Shown piece after piece: positions 26,397-33,790 of a DNA stretch of 64,000 bases (positions are counted from its first letter, which is position 1; each line of letters starts with the position of its first letter). This stretch comes from Ardenticatenaceae bacterium (GTDB lineage Bacteria > Chloroflexota > Anaerolineae > Promineifilales > Promineifilaceae). The translations under genes and the position numbers were made by a program. The DNA lies in the NCBI GenBank assembly GCA_020634315.1, contig JACKBV010000023.1:1-64000 (forward strand), given 5' to 3'. The notes below the pieces were generated by a model. That model saw nothing but the letters and a program-made list of their open reading frames with translations. It searched no databases and was not told where the DNA came from.

Positions 26397-26960
26397 ATGT
26401 CAGAAAATTCAGTCAAATTTGAAACACGGGAAGCATTTTTGGAAGCAGTGCAGCAGCACCAAGATTTAACCGGGGCAGATGCCAGCGGCTTAGATTTATC
26501 CGGTGCGCGTCTGATTGGCCTCAAGTTGGTGGGTGCCAATTTGCACGACGTTAATTTACATAAGGCCATTGTCGCCGCGAGTGACATGCAAGGCGTTGAT
26601 CTGTCTGGGGCAAATTTAAGCGATACGTTTATTGCCGGTGTCAATTTTGCTCAAGCAAATGTACGCCAGGCAAGCTTTGCCGGGGCAAAAATCATCGGCG
26701 TCAATTGGGAAGAGGCCGATTTCACCGGTGCAGATTTGCAGCAAGTGCGTATGCGTGCCAGCAATGTGGAGGGATCTGACTTTAGCGAAGCGTTGACGGA
26801 AGGTGCTGCCTCCTCTGCGGTGTCCTGGGATGAGGCAAAAACGCCGCCTGCGGCTTTGCCCGCCCCAATACGGAAATTCCCTGCCTGGCTGCCTGTTTTG
26901 CTGCTCCTGGGCGGATTGCTGATTTGGCGTCGCAAGCGGCAGCAGGCGGCGGAGGCGTAA
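26397..26960 (+). CDS. Pentapeptide-repeat protein with a C-terminal membrane anchor
   Basis: ATG at 26397 gives 187 residues; GTG at 26394 is an alternative, but GAGG fits the ATG. Residues 25-125 are pentapeptide repeats A(D/N)LxG: LTGADASGLDLSGARLIG, GANLHDVNLH and FAGAKIIG. They form a quadrilateral beta-helix. The C-terminus is a hydrophobic helix followed by basic residues (LPVLLLLGGLLIWRRKRQQ). This resembles the tail of a C-terminally anchored surface protein, but no LPxTG or PEP motif is exact. The stop abuts the next start with no gap, so the oxidase gene is co-transcribed. The function is unknown. Confidence 0.85.
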   Translation: MSENSVKFETREAFLEAVQQHQDLTGADASGLDLSGARLIGLKLVGANLHDVNLHKAIVAASDMQGVDLSGANLSDTFIAGVNFAQANVRQASFAGAKIIGVNWEEADFTGADLQQVRMRASNVEGSDFSEALTEGAASSAVSWDEAKTPPAALPAPIRKFPAWLPVLLLLGGLLIWRRKRQQAAEA

Positions 26961-28349
26961 ATGACCACGTACAATCCTGTTACGGAGACGTTCTTAGCAC
27001 AACTGCGTGACATTGTGGGCGTCGATGGCGTCAGTACGGCCGAATCTGAGCGCAATTTGCACGCGGCGGATATGTCCAGCCATCCGCCGCACCTCTGCGA
27101 TGCGGTGGTGTGGCCGACTACAGGGGCGCAAGTGGCGGCGGTTTTGCGTCTGGCAAATGCGCACGGTGTGCCGGTGACGCCGTGGGGCGTTGGCTCATCG
27201 TTGGAAGGGAATCCCATTCCACTTTATGGGGGCATTTCTTTGTCAACGGAGCGAATGCAGGGGATTGTGGCTGTGCATGCCGATGATTTTCAGGTGACGG
27301 TGCAGCCGGGCATTGGTTACAAGGATTTGAACAAGAAGCTGGCTGCCTACGGCCTCTTTTTTCCGCCGGACCCTGGCGCCAATGCGACGATTGGGGGCAT
27401 GTTGGCGAATAATGCGTCTGGGATTCGCACGGTGAAGTATGGGGCGTCGAAGGATAATGTGCTGCGTATGGAAGTGGCGCTGGCTGATGGCCGTCTCATT
27501 CATGTCGGGTCGCGCTCGATCAAGCAATCGTCGGGATATGATTTGCTGCATTTGTTTATTGGCAGCGAGGGTACGCTGGGGGTGATTACGGAGGCGACGT
27601 TGAAGCTGACGCCGATTCCCGCTTTGATGAGTGCGGTGGTGGCGTCGTTTGTGGATGTGGAAACGGCCGTTACCGCTGTTGTTGCCATCAAAGGGACGGG
27701 GTTAGACCTGGCGGCGCTCGATTTCATTGATGGCTCTACGGCCGCTATGCTGACGCAAGAGAATGGTGTGGACATCCCGGCACAGCCAACATTGTTGATG
27801 GAATTTCACGCCACCCATGCGGAAACCATTGAACTGGGATTGGAAATGGTGCGCGAGATTTGTGTGGAAATGGGCGCGACGCGCATTCAGGCCACGGCCG
27901 ATCCCACCGAGCGGCAGCGAATCTGGCATGCTCGCCATCAAACCTACGAGACAAAACTGCGTCTTAACCCCGGCATTAGCTGGATGCCGATGGATGTGGC
28001 CGTGCCCATCACTGCTTATCCGGCGCTGGTTGTTTTTGCCGAGCAGGAAATGGCGGCAAAGGGGGTCTCTGGCTTTTTGATCGGCCATGCCGGGGATGGC
28101 AATATGCATTTTACGCTGGCTTATCAGGATAAAGAATCACATGAGCGGGCGAAAGAGGTGAATACGGCCGTTATTCGACGGGCTGTCGATTTAGGTGGCA
28201 CGGCAACTGGCGAACATGGTGTGGGCATTGGCAAAGCGCCGCTGATGCCTTACGAACACGGCCTTGCACTAGACGTGATGCGCCAGATTAAGCAAACCCT
28301 TGACCCCAACAGCATCCTCAACCCCGGCAAGATTTTCCCAAAGCTGTGA
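26961..28349 (+). CDS. FAD-linked oxidase, glycolate oxidase GlcD / D-lactate dehydrogenase type
   Basis: A 462-residue flavoprotein of the VAO/PCMH family. The FAD-binding domain (about 40-220) has PVTPWGVGSSLEGNPIP and PDPGANATIGGMLANNASG, followed by GYDLLHLFIGSEGTLGVIT. The C-terminal FAD-oxidase domain includes GHAGDGNMHF (about 372-381) and GTATGEHGVGIGK. These are the hallmarks of GlcD and FAD-dependent D-lactate dehydrogenases, which oxidise 2-hydroxy acids. Without GlcE/GlcF neighbours the single-subunit D-lactate dehydrogenase (cytochrome) type is favoured. The substrate is inferred, not proven. Its start immediately follows the pentapeptide stop. Confidence 0.88.
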   Translation: MTTYNPVTETFLAQLRDIVGVDGVSTAESERNLHAADMSSHPPHLCDAVVWPTTGAQVAAVLRLANAHGVPVTPWGVGSSLEGNPIPLYGGISLSTERMQGIVAVHADDFQVTVQPGIGYKDLNKKLAAYGLFFPPDPGANATIGGMLANNASGIRTVKYGASKDNVLRMEVALADGRLIHVGSRSIKQSSGYDLLHLFIGSEGTLGVITEATLKLTPIPALMSAVVASFVDVETAVTAVVAIKGTGLDLAALDFIDGSTAAMLTQENGVDIPAQPTLLMEFHATHAETIELGLEMVREICVEMGATRIQATADPTERQRIWHARHQTYETKLRLNPGISWMPMDVAVPITAYPALVVFAEQEMAAKGVSGFLIGHAGDGNMHFTLAYQDKESHERAKEVNTAVIRRAVDLGGTATGEHGVGIGKAPLMPYEHGLALDVMRQIKQTLDPNSILNPGKIFPKL

Positions 28350-28471
28350 GAAGCAGGGAAGAGGGAAGAGGGAAGAGAGAAAAGAGAAGAGTGATGGAGG
28401 GAGGATGGGCGTGTGCGTGCTCTCTTCCCTCCTCTCTCTTCATTCTTCTCTCCTCATCCTTCCCTCTTCTC
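28350..28471. other. Polypurine tract facing polypyrimidine tract, between convergent genes
   Basis: The plus strand is almost pure purine from about 28350 to 28413 (repeats of GGGAAGA). After about 15 mixed bases it is almost pure pyrimidine to 28473. The tracts are imperfectly complementary, so a long imperfect hairpin is possible, as is triplex (H-DNA). It lies exactly between two convergent stops and may act as a bidirectional terminator. Confidence 0.7.
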
Positions 28472-29131
28472 CTACTGGGCTAATTCGCGCAGGCGGGGGT
28501 GATCGGTATAAAAGCCCTGGTACTGTGTGGGCAGCATGGCGGCAATCCGACACATAATTTCGTCGGTTTGTGTTTGCAGATATTGGTCACGATCTTGATG
28601 ATCAAGCGGCGGCAAGGTAAAGGGTTCGCCTGCTTGCACAACAACTTTGGAGCGTTTCAGGTGGCGCAAATTTCTCTTGACGACCCGATCTTCTGTGCCG
28701 TACAGGGCGATGGGAACGATGGGAACGCCGGTTTTGGCGGCGAGAAATGCGGTGCCATGTTTGCCTTCGAGGAGTGTCTCTTGTGGGCTGCGCGTTCCCT
28801 CCGGGGCGATCACCAGAAATTGCCCCTGGCGCAATCGTTTGACAACAACACGCATGGTGTGGAAATCAGCATCGAAGCGGTTGAGCCAAAGGGCGTCGAG
28901 GTATTTGACAATAAAGCGCCATAAAGTGGATTTCTGGTATTTTTCGGCGATCATGAGGATGAGGTCGTCGCGGTTGATGAGGGTAAGGGTGAGGATGGCG
29001 TCCAGACGACCCAGGTGATTGGATGCGGCGATGTAGCTGCCATGCTTGGGTAGGTTTTCGATCCCAATTGCGGTTACGTCAGCGATTAAAAAGATAACAA
29101 ATCTGGCCCCCAGGCGGATTAATTTCTTCAT
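28472..29131 (-). CDS. 1-acyl-sn-glycerol-3-phosphate acyltransferase (PlsC family)
   Basis: A 219-residue protein with an N-terminal hydrophobic helix. It carries the acyltransferase motifs: block I SNHLGRLDA (His and Asp catalytic), and block III APEGTRS with the Glu-Gly-Thr-Arg phosphate contacts. A GVPIVPIAL segment follows. Such enzymes add the second acyl chain to lysophosphatidic acid at the inner membrane. Length fits small PlsC homologues (about 200-240). GGAAGGAG precedes the ATG at good spacing. The gene is convergent with the FAD oxidase across the polypurine/polypyrimidine stretch. Confidence 0.87.
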   Translation of the reverse strand: MKKLIRLGARFVIFLIADVTAIGIENLPKHGSYIAASNHLGRLDAILTLTLINRDDLILMIAEKYQKSTLWRFIVKYLDALWLNRFDADFHTMRVVVKRLRQGQFLVIAPEGTRSPQETLLEGKHGTAFLAAKTGVPIVPIALYGTEDRVVKRNLRHLKRSKVVVQAGEPFTLPPLDHQDRDQYLQTQTDEIMCRIAAMLPTQYQGFYTDHPRLRELAQ

Positions 29132-29201
29132 ATAATCTCCTTCCAGATGTAATGGAATCCATTATACCGATCTTGAGAACTTGTTTGCCAGAGGATGAAA
29201 T

Positions 29202-29657
29202 TTGTATGAGGAGATGGGAGAAACGGCCGTTATGATAGACAAGCCATACACCATTACCCGTACCTGCCCTGCCTGTCATGGGCGTAAAACAACGCTGTAC
29301 CCCCATTGCGCCGTTTGTCAGCAGCCTGTCGTTGAGGATGATCCCTGGTGGAAGTACCCTGATTATCCGTTGCCTTGCGGCCACGAGGCGCTGTCGCTAC
29401 GCATGGAGCAAGTGTGTGGGGGCTGTGAGGGAAACGGCCGTATCACCCAACACCTCTCCCCTGCCGAATGGCTGGCTTATCGTCGCCACCGTCGGCGGCG
29501 GCGTGCCTTTGTTGCCGTCCTTATCCTCATTCTCCTGGCCACGCTGGGTTATTTCATCCTGCGTGAACCCCATTATTTGTGCGGCACTGTGTGGTATGGG
29601 TTGGGAACGGCCGTTCTTTTGACAATTCACCGTTTCCCATTGACAATTGGTCATTAA
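29202..29657 (+). CDS. Small membrane protein with Cys-rich zinc-finger-like motifs
   Basis: A 151-residue product if the TTG at 29202 is used (GAGG upstream); ATG at 29232 is an in-frame alternative with no clear Shine-Dalgarno. Residues 20-80 hold CPACHGRK, CAVCQQP, a lone CGHE and a CGGCEGNGR pair, resembling a zinc-ribbon or DnaJ-type CxxCxGxG arrangement. A basic segment (RRHRRRRRAF) leads into one transmembrane helix (about 104-122), and the last 30 residues are outside or luminal. An ACGGCCGT site lies between the two candidate starts. The family is not recognised and function is unknown. Confidence 0.6.
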   Translation: MYEEMGETAVMIDKPYTITRTCPACHGRKTTLYPHCAVCQQPVVEDDPWWKYPDYPLPCGHEALSLRMEQVCGGCEGNGRITQHLSPAEWLAYRRHRRRRRAFVAVLILILLATLGYFILREPHYLCGTVWYGLGTAVLLTIHRFPLTIGH

Positions 29658-29712
29658 CATTTGTATCGGAAATTTTATGCGTGTAACGCTATAACTGAAA
29701 ACAAAGTACAAC

Positions 29713-29827
29713 TAGGTAAACCGCAGAACGTTTTCGGATAACCGACACGCCAAAATCTGCGGTTTCCTTCAAGGAATCGGCAAGGTTTCACGTGATTTGT
29801 TTCTGAAAATTTCTTGCCGATTACCTA
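29713..29827 (-). repeat. 115-bp dispersed self-complementary element, copy 2 (inverted)
   Basis: Reverse complement of 2101-2215 with four mismatches. It has the same TAGGTAA/TTACCTA termini and the same two 10-bp hairpin stems, all intact. It lies in the spacer before the deoxynucleoside kinase gene. Confidence 0.85.
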
Positions 29828-29880
29828 GCAACACAATACAAAAATTCACATCATCACCCATAAATCCCACGGAGATTCCC

Positions 29881-30531
29881 ATGGTTAATCGACTCGTTCT
29901 TGTCGCCGGTAACATCGGCGCCGGTAAAACCTCCCTTACTGAACGCCTGGGCGCACGCCTCGGCTGGCAAACCGCCTACGAATCCGTTGCCGACAATCCC
30001 TATCTGGCTGATTTCTATGCAGACATGAAGCAGTGGTCATTCCACTTGCAAATCTTTTTCCTCGGCCATCGTGCAGAGCAGCATCGCCTGCTTGCCACAA
30101 CGCCCGGCTCAGCTATCGCCGACCGCAGCATTTACGAAGATGCCTACATTTTTGCCCGCGCCCTGCACCACATGGGGCAGATCAGCGAGCGCGATTTTCA
30201 TGCCTACCGCCGCGTTTTTGACTTGATAGTGACACAACTCCCGCGACCCGATTTGCTGCTTTATCTCAAATGTCCTGTCAATGTGCTCATGGAACGCATT
30301 CATCAACGCGGCCGCGAAGCAGAATCAGGCATCAGTGCCGATTATCTGGCCTTACTCGAATCCTTTTATGATGAATGGTTACAGACCTTCGATCTCTGCC
30401 CTGTTTTAACCGTTCCCAGCCAAAACCTGGATTTTGTAAATAAACCACACCATCTGGACATCGTCGTCAGCCGTATACAGGACAAATTGGCTGGTAAAGA
30501 AGATGTCATTTTCCCCGATAATGGTGCATAA
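29881..30531 (+). CDS. Deoxynucleoside kinase (dGK/dAK family)
   Basis: From the ATG at 29881 the product has 216 residues; ACGGAGA sits about 6 bp upstream. The P-loop is GNIGAGKTSL (about 10-19). It also has YESVADNPYLADFY, an FFLGHR segment, the catalytic Asp-Arg-Ser in IADRSIYEDAYIFA (ERS/DRS motif) and LLLYLKCPVNVLMERIHQRGRE (lid region). It phosphorylates deoxynucleosides in the salvage pathway. The dGK/dAK group is favoured over thymidine kinase by these motifs. A dispersed repeat lies in its upstream region. The ABC transporter starts 29 bp downstream. Confidence 0.88.
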   Translation: MVNRLVLVAGNIGAGKTSLTERLGARLGWQTAYESVADNPYLADFYADMKQWSFHLQIFFLGHRAEQHRLLATTPGSAIADRSIYEDAYIFARALHHMGQISERDFHAYRRVFDLIVTQLPRPDLLLYLKCPVNVLMERIHQRGREAESGISADYLALLESFYDEWLQTFDLCPVLTVPSQNLDFVNKPHHLDIVVSRIQDKLAGKEDVIFPDNGA

Positions 30532-30560
30532 GAAAGCATGTACCACTAAAAAGTTTGCAT

Positions 30561-32327
30561 ATGCGTGAATTCAAACTAGAGAACGAATATCCATACAATC
30601 GTCGTGGCCCGGCACGCTGGATCATTTCCCATACCTTTCGCTATCCATTGCTGCCGTTGCTAACACTGTTAGCGGCCGTTATCAACAACTATGCCTACAG
30701 CTACGTGCAAGTCTTCATTGGACGCGCCTTTGACTTGATCAACCAGCTTGAGTGGCCCAATCATGATTTGTGGCTGCTGGCGTTGGGCACATTTGCCGCG
30801 GCCTCTACCCAAGGCGTGTTGGGCCTGGTGCGTAACTATGCCAACGAATATGCCGCGCAGCGCATTGAGCGTGATGCCCGCGATGAACTGTATGCCAGCC
30901 TGCTTGGGAAGAGCCAAACCTTTCATGGCAAGCAGCGCATTGGCGATGTGATGGCACGGGCTACCAATGATGTGCGCTCGCTCAACATTATGTTTAGTCC
31001 CGGCTTGATGCTCATTCTTGATGCATCGATGGGCGTGATTGCGCCCATCACATTGATTGCCGCCATGGAACCGCGCTTGTTGCTGGTGCCCGGATTATTC
31101 CTGATTACCTTGGTGATCACCGTTACCGACTACGCACGCCGCTTAAACCCGGTCAGCGATGCGCTGCGTGAGCAGTTTGGCGCGATGAATGCGGGCTTGG
31201 CGGAAGCGATTGCCGGGGTTGAAGTGGTGAAAGGGCATGCGCAGGAGGAGCAAGAACTGCGCAAGTTTGCCGACAACGCTGGCGTTTATCGCGATCACTT
31301 TGTTACGCAGGGTGAAATTCAGGCGCGTTACCTGCCCATGTTGATGTTTAGCATTGCCTGGGCGGGCGCATTTTTGCACGGCATGATTTTGTGGCGTGCC
31401 GGGGTGATTACGTTGGGGAATGTGGTCACGTTTGTCGGATTGGTAGGCGTGCTGCGTTTTCCTACGTTTGTCTCGATTTTTTCCTTTAACCTGGTGCAAA
31501 TCGGTGTCGCCAGTGCGCGTCGCATTTTGGAGATGATCAACACGGAAACGGACTTGGATGAAAATAAGGGGGGCGTAGCGCAGCCTGTGCTTGGCGAAGT
31601 GGTTTTTGAGAATGTTTCTTTTGCTTACAACGGCACGGAAAATGGCGCGACGCCGGTGTTGAAGAATCTCAGTTTTACGGCTCAACCGGGCGAGACGGTG
31701 GCGATTGTGGGGCAGACGGGCAGTGGTAAGACGACGCTGACGCGGTTGATCAATCGCATTTTTGATACCAGTAACGGCCGTGTCCTCATCGACGGTATTG
31801 ACGTGCGCGACTGGAACCTGGAATCCTTGCGCTCACAAATTTCGACAATTGAGCAGGATGTGTTCCTCTTTTCGCGCACGCTGGCAGAAAACATTGCCTT
31901 TGGGCAGGCAGCGGCGACCAGAGAAGAAATTGAAGCGGCCGCGCAAGAAGCGCAGGCACACGACTTTATCATGAGCTTCAAGGATGGCTATGAGACAGAA
32001 GTAGGTGAACGCGGTGTGATGCTCTCTGGCGGACAGCGACAGCGCATCGCCATTGCTCGCGCCTTTCTCACCAACCCGCGCATCTTGATTTTGGATGACA
32101 GCACCAGCGCCATAGACAGCGCCACTGAAGATAAAATTCAGCAGGCGATGCGCCGAATCAGTCAAGAGCGTACCACCTTTTTAATTACCCACCGCCTCAG
32201 CCAGATTCGTTGGGCGGATCGCATTTTAGTGTTAAAGCATGGTGAACTGGTTGATCAGGGCACGCATGAAGAATTGCTGGCACGCAGCCAGGATTATCAG
32301 CGCATTTTTGCGCGTTATGATGCATAA
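30561..32327 (+). CDS. ABC exporter, fused membrane and ATPase domains
   Basis: The ATG at 30561 gives 588 residues; TTG at 30555 is a near alternative. Six predicted membrane helices (about 20-330) are followed by an ATPase with Walker A GQTGSGKTT (about 387-395), signature LSGGQRQR and D-loop TSAID. Walker B reads ILILDDST: the usual catalytic Glu is Asp. That substitution marks the degenerate site of heterodimeric exporters (BmrCD/TM287-288 type), so this half may need a partner. None is adjacent. The H-loop (ITHRLSQI) is normal. The substrate cannot be read from sequence. Confidence 0.88.
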   Translation: MREFKLENEYPYNRRGPARWIISHTFRYPLLPLLTLLAAVINNYAYSYVQVFIGRAFDLINQLEWPNHDLWLLALGTFAAASTQGVLGLVRNYANEYAAQRIERDARDELYASLLGKSQTFHGKQRIGDVMARATNDVRSLNIMFSPGLMLILDASMGVIAPITLIAAMEPRLLLVPGLFLITLVITVTDYARRLNPVSDALREQFGAMNAGLAEAIAGVEVVKGHAQEEQELRKFADNAGVYRDHFVTQGEIQARYLPMLMFSIAWAGAFLHGMILWRAGVITLGNVVTFVGLVGVLRFPTFVSIFSFNLVQIGVASARRILEMINTETDLDENKGGVAQPVLGEVVFENVSFAYNGTENGATPVLKNLSFTAQPGETVAIVGQTGSGKTTLTRLINRIFDTSNGRVLIDGIDVRDWNLESLRSQISTIEQDVFLFSRTLAENIAFGQAAATREEIEAAAQEAQAHDFIMSFKDGYETEVGERGVMLSGGQRQRIAIARAFLTNPRILILDDSTSAIDSATEDKIQQAMRRISQERTTFLITHRLSQIRWADRILVLKHGELVDQGTHEELLARSQDYQRIFARYDA

Positions 32328-32420
32328 GGTCTGTCATGTGATGCACTCAAGGATGGGCATGGGCAGTTGCTCGTCTTTTTGCCTTGCGCTCGCTGTGGTA
32401 CGTTATAAGCGATGAAGACC

Positions 32421-32583
32421 AACCTCCCGGAGGTTATTATCGGGATGCCTATCTCGTAGGCCGAACCTCCGGGAGGCTGTTTTCAGGAGAGACGATACCA
32501 ACTGTCGTTGACCACCATGAATGAAAATCGTAGGTCGGATTGCTAATCCGACTATCGGATTAACAATCCGATTTACGAAGGAG
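32421..32583 (+). repeat. Composite dispersed repeat with tandem-hairpin leader cassette (copy A)
   Basis: Begins with AACCTCCCGGAGGTT (32421-32435) and AACCTCCGGGAGGCT (32464-32478), the same pair as in the repeats at 57.7 kb. After GGAGAGAC comes ATGAATGAAAA. Two hairpins follow: GTCGGATTGCTAATCCGAC (32534-32552) and ATCGGATTAACAATCCGAT (32554-32572). The cassette ends with AAGGAG (32578-32583), 5 bp before the lipoprotein ATG. From 32464 onward the block recurs inverted at 58203-58320, again delivering AAGGAG 5 bp before a start codon. Confidence 0.85.
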
Positions 32584-32588
32584 AGAAG

Positions 32589-33704
32589 ATGTTGACCAAA
32601 CGCTATTTGTTTATATTTTTGGGATTGCTGCTGTTGGTTGGCCTGGCAGCTTGCGACGATGAAATGAATGAAAATCTGGCTTATGACGATGAATGTCTGA
32701 ATGATCCGGATTGCGACCTCGTCTATGAAGATGATTTTTGCGATGAGTATGACGAGGATTGTGAAGAAGCTGGTTTTTGGGATGATACCTACTACGAAAC
32801 GGCCGAAGATTGTTATGAGGATGAGGTCTATGATCCTGTCGATCAGCTTTGTTATGTAGAGTGGGAAGACGAGGAAGATTGCCCGGACGATGAATGCGGC
32901 GAGGTTTGGGGTGTGTTGGGAGATTTGCTTGGCAGTTCGTTTGCCGATGCGGATTTTGATGAGTTTGGTGAGAATGCCATCATCACTTACGATGTGCGCA
33001 ATAATGAGTTGACGAATCCGCAGTTGGGCGAGGTAACGGCCGATCTCGAATCATTCCAGGCTGATGAAGCAAAGCATCGTGAAATTTGGGCGCGTTTTAC
33101 CCAGTTGATCCCGGCTGCGCAGCGTGCGCAAATTGTGCAGTTCAGCATTTTCACCGATGGCCCGGAAGAGGTCATGGCGGCGGTGAACCCGGTAGCAGAG
33201 GGAGATTTGTCGCGTTGGGCGTTGGCGGTGGATATTCAAGATGCGGCTGACGACAAGGAGTTGACGTATTCGTTGATTCATGAGTTTGCGCATGTGTTGA
33301 CGTTGAATAACAGACAGGTGGATACGGCCGTTTCCCCCTCTGCCTGTACCGATTACTTCCCCGGCGAAGGATGTGCCTTGTCCACCTCCTATATTGACGC
33401 TTTTCATGATCGCTTTTGGGTGCAGGTGTTTGATGAGATGGGCGTGAATGACGAGACCGAGCTGGACGAGTCAGACATGGAAGATTTTTACTATGATCAT
33501 GAGGATTGGTTTGTCACCGATTATGCGGCAACCAATCCGGGCGAGGACATTGCCGAGAGTTTTACGGCATTTATCCTGCAACCAAAGCCGACGGAAGATA
33601 CGCTGGCTGCCGAAAAGATTTTGTTTTTCTACGATTACCCGGAACTGGTGGCGTTGCGCAAAGACCTGGCAAGCCGCGCCTACTCTCGACTGCGGCGTAA
33701 CTAA
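32589..33704 (+). CDS. Acidic Cys-rich lipoprotein with an HExxH zincin motif
   Basis: The ATG at 32589 is 5 bp after AAGGAG supplied by a dispersed repeat. The 371-residue product has a lipoprotein signal with lipobox LAAC (Cys about 22). Residues 25-105 are highly acidic with about twelve Cys (DDECLNDPDCDLVYEDD and similar), suggesting metal binding or disulfides. The C-terminal region has SLIHEFAHVLTL (about 232-243), a zinc-peptidase HExxH, with a probable third ligand Glu in DIAESFTAF. An extracytoplasmic metallopeptidase is inferred; the family and substrate are not identified. Confidence 0.78.
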   Translation: MLTKRYLFIFLGLLLLVGLAACDDEMNENLAYDDECLNDPDCDLVYEDDFCDEYDEDCEEAGFWDDTYYETAEDCYEDEVYDPVDQLCYVEWEDEEDCPDDECGEVWGVLGDLLGSSFADADFDEFGENAIITYDVRNNELTNPQLGEVTADLESFQADEAKHREIWARFTQLIPAAQRAQIVQFSIFTDGPEEVMAAVNPVAEGDLSRWALAVDIQDAADDKELTYSLIHEFAHVLTLNNRQVDTAVSPSACTDYFPGEGCALSTSYIDAFHDRFWVQVFDEMGVNDETELDESDMEDFYYDHEDWFVTDYAATNPGEDIAESFTAFILQPKPTEDTLAAEKILFFYDYPELVALRKDLASRAYSRLRRN

Positions 33705-33740
33705 AAGCGGTTCATTGCTTAAATTCTAAAATGGCAAAAA

Positions 33741-33767
33741 TAAGGGCGAGTCACCGACTCGCCCTTA
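33741..33767. terminator. Terminator between convergent genes
   Basis: TAAGGGCGAGTC and GACTCGCCCTTA form a 12-bp stem around ACC. On the minus strand the stem is followed by TTTTTG, so it mainly serves the S9 peptidase gene. Confidence 0.88.
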
Positions 33768-33790
33768 TCAATTGTCTACCCCGTCAGTTT

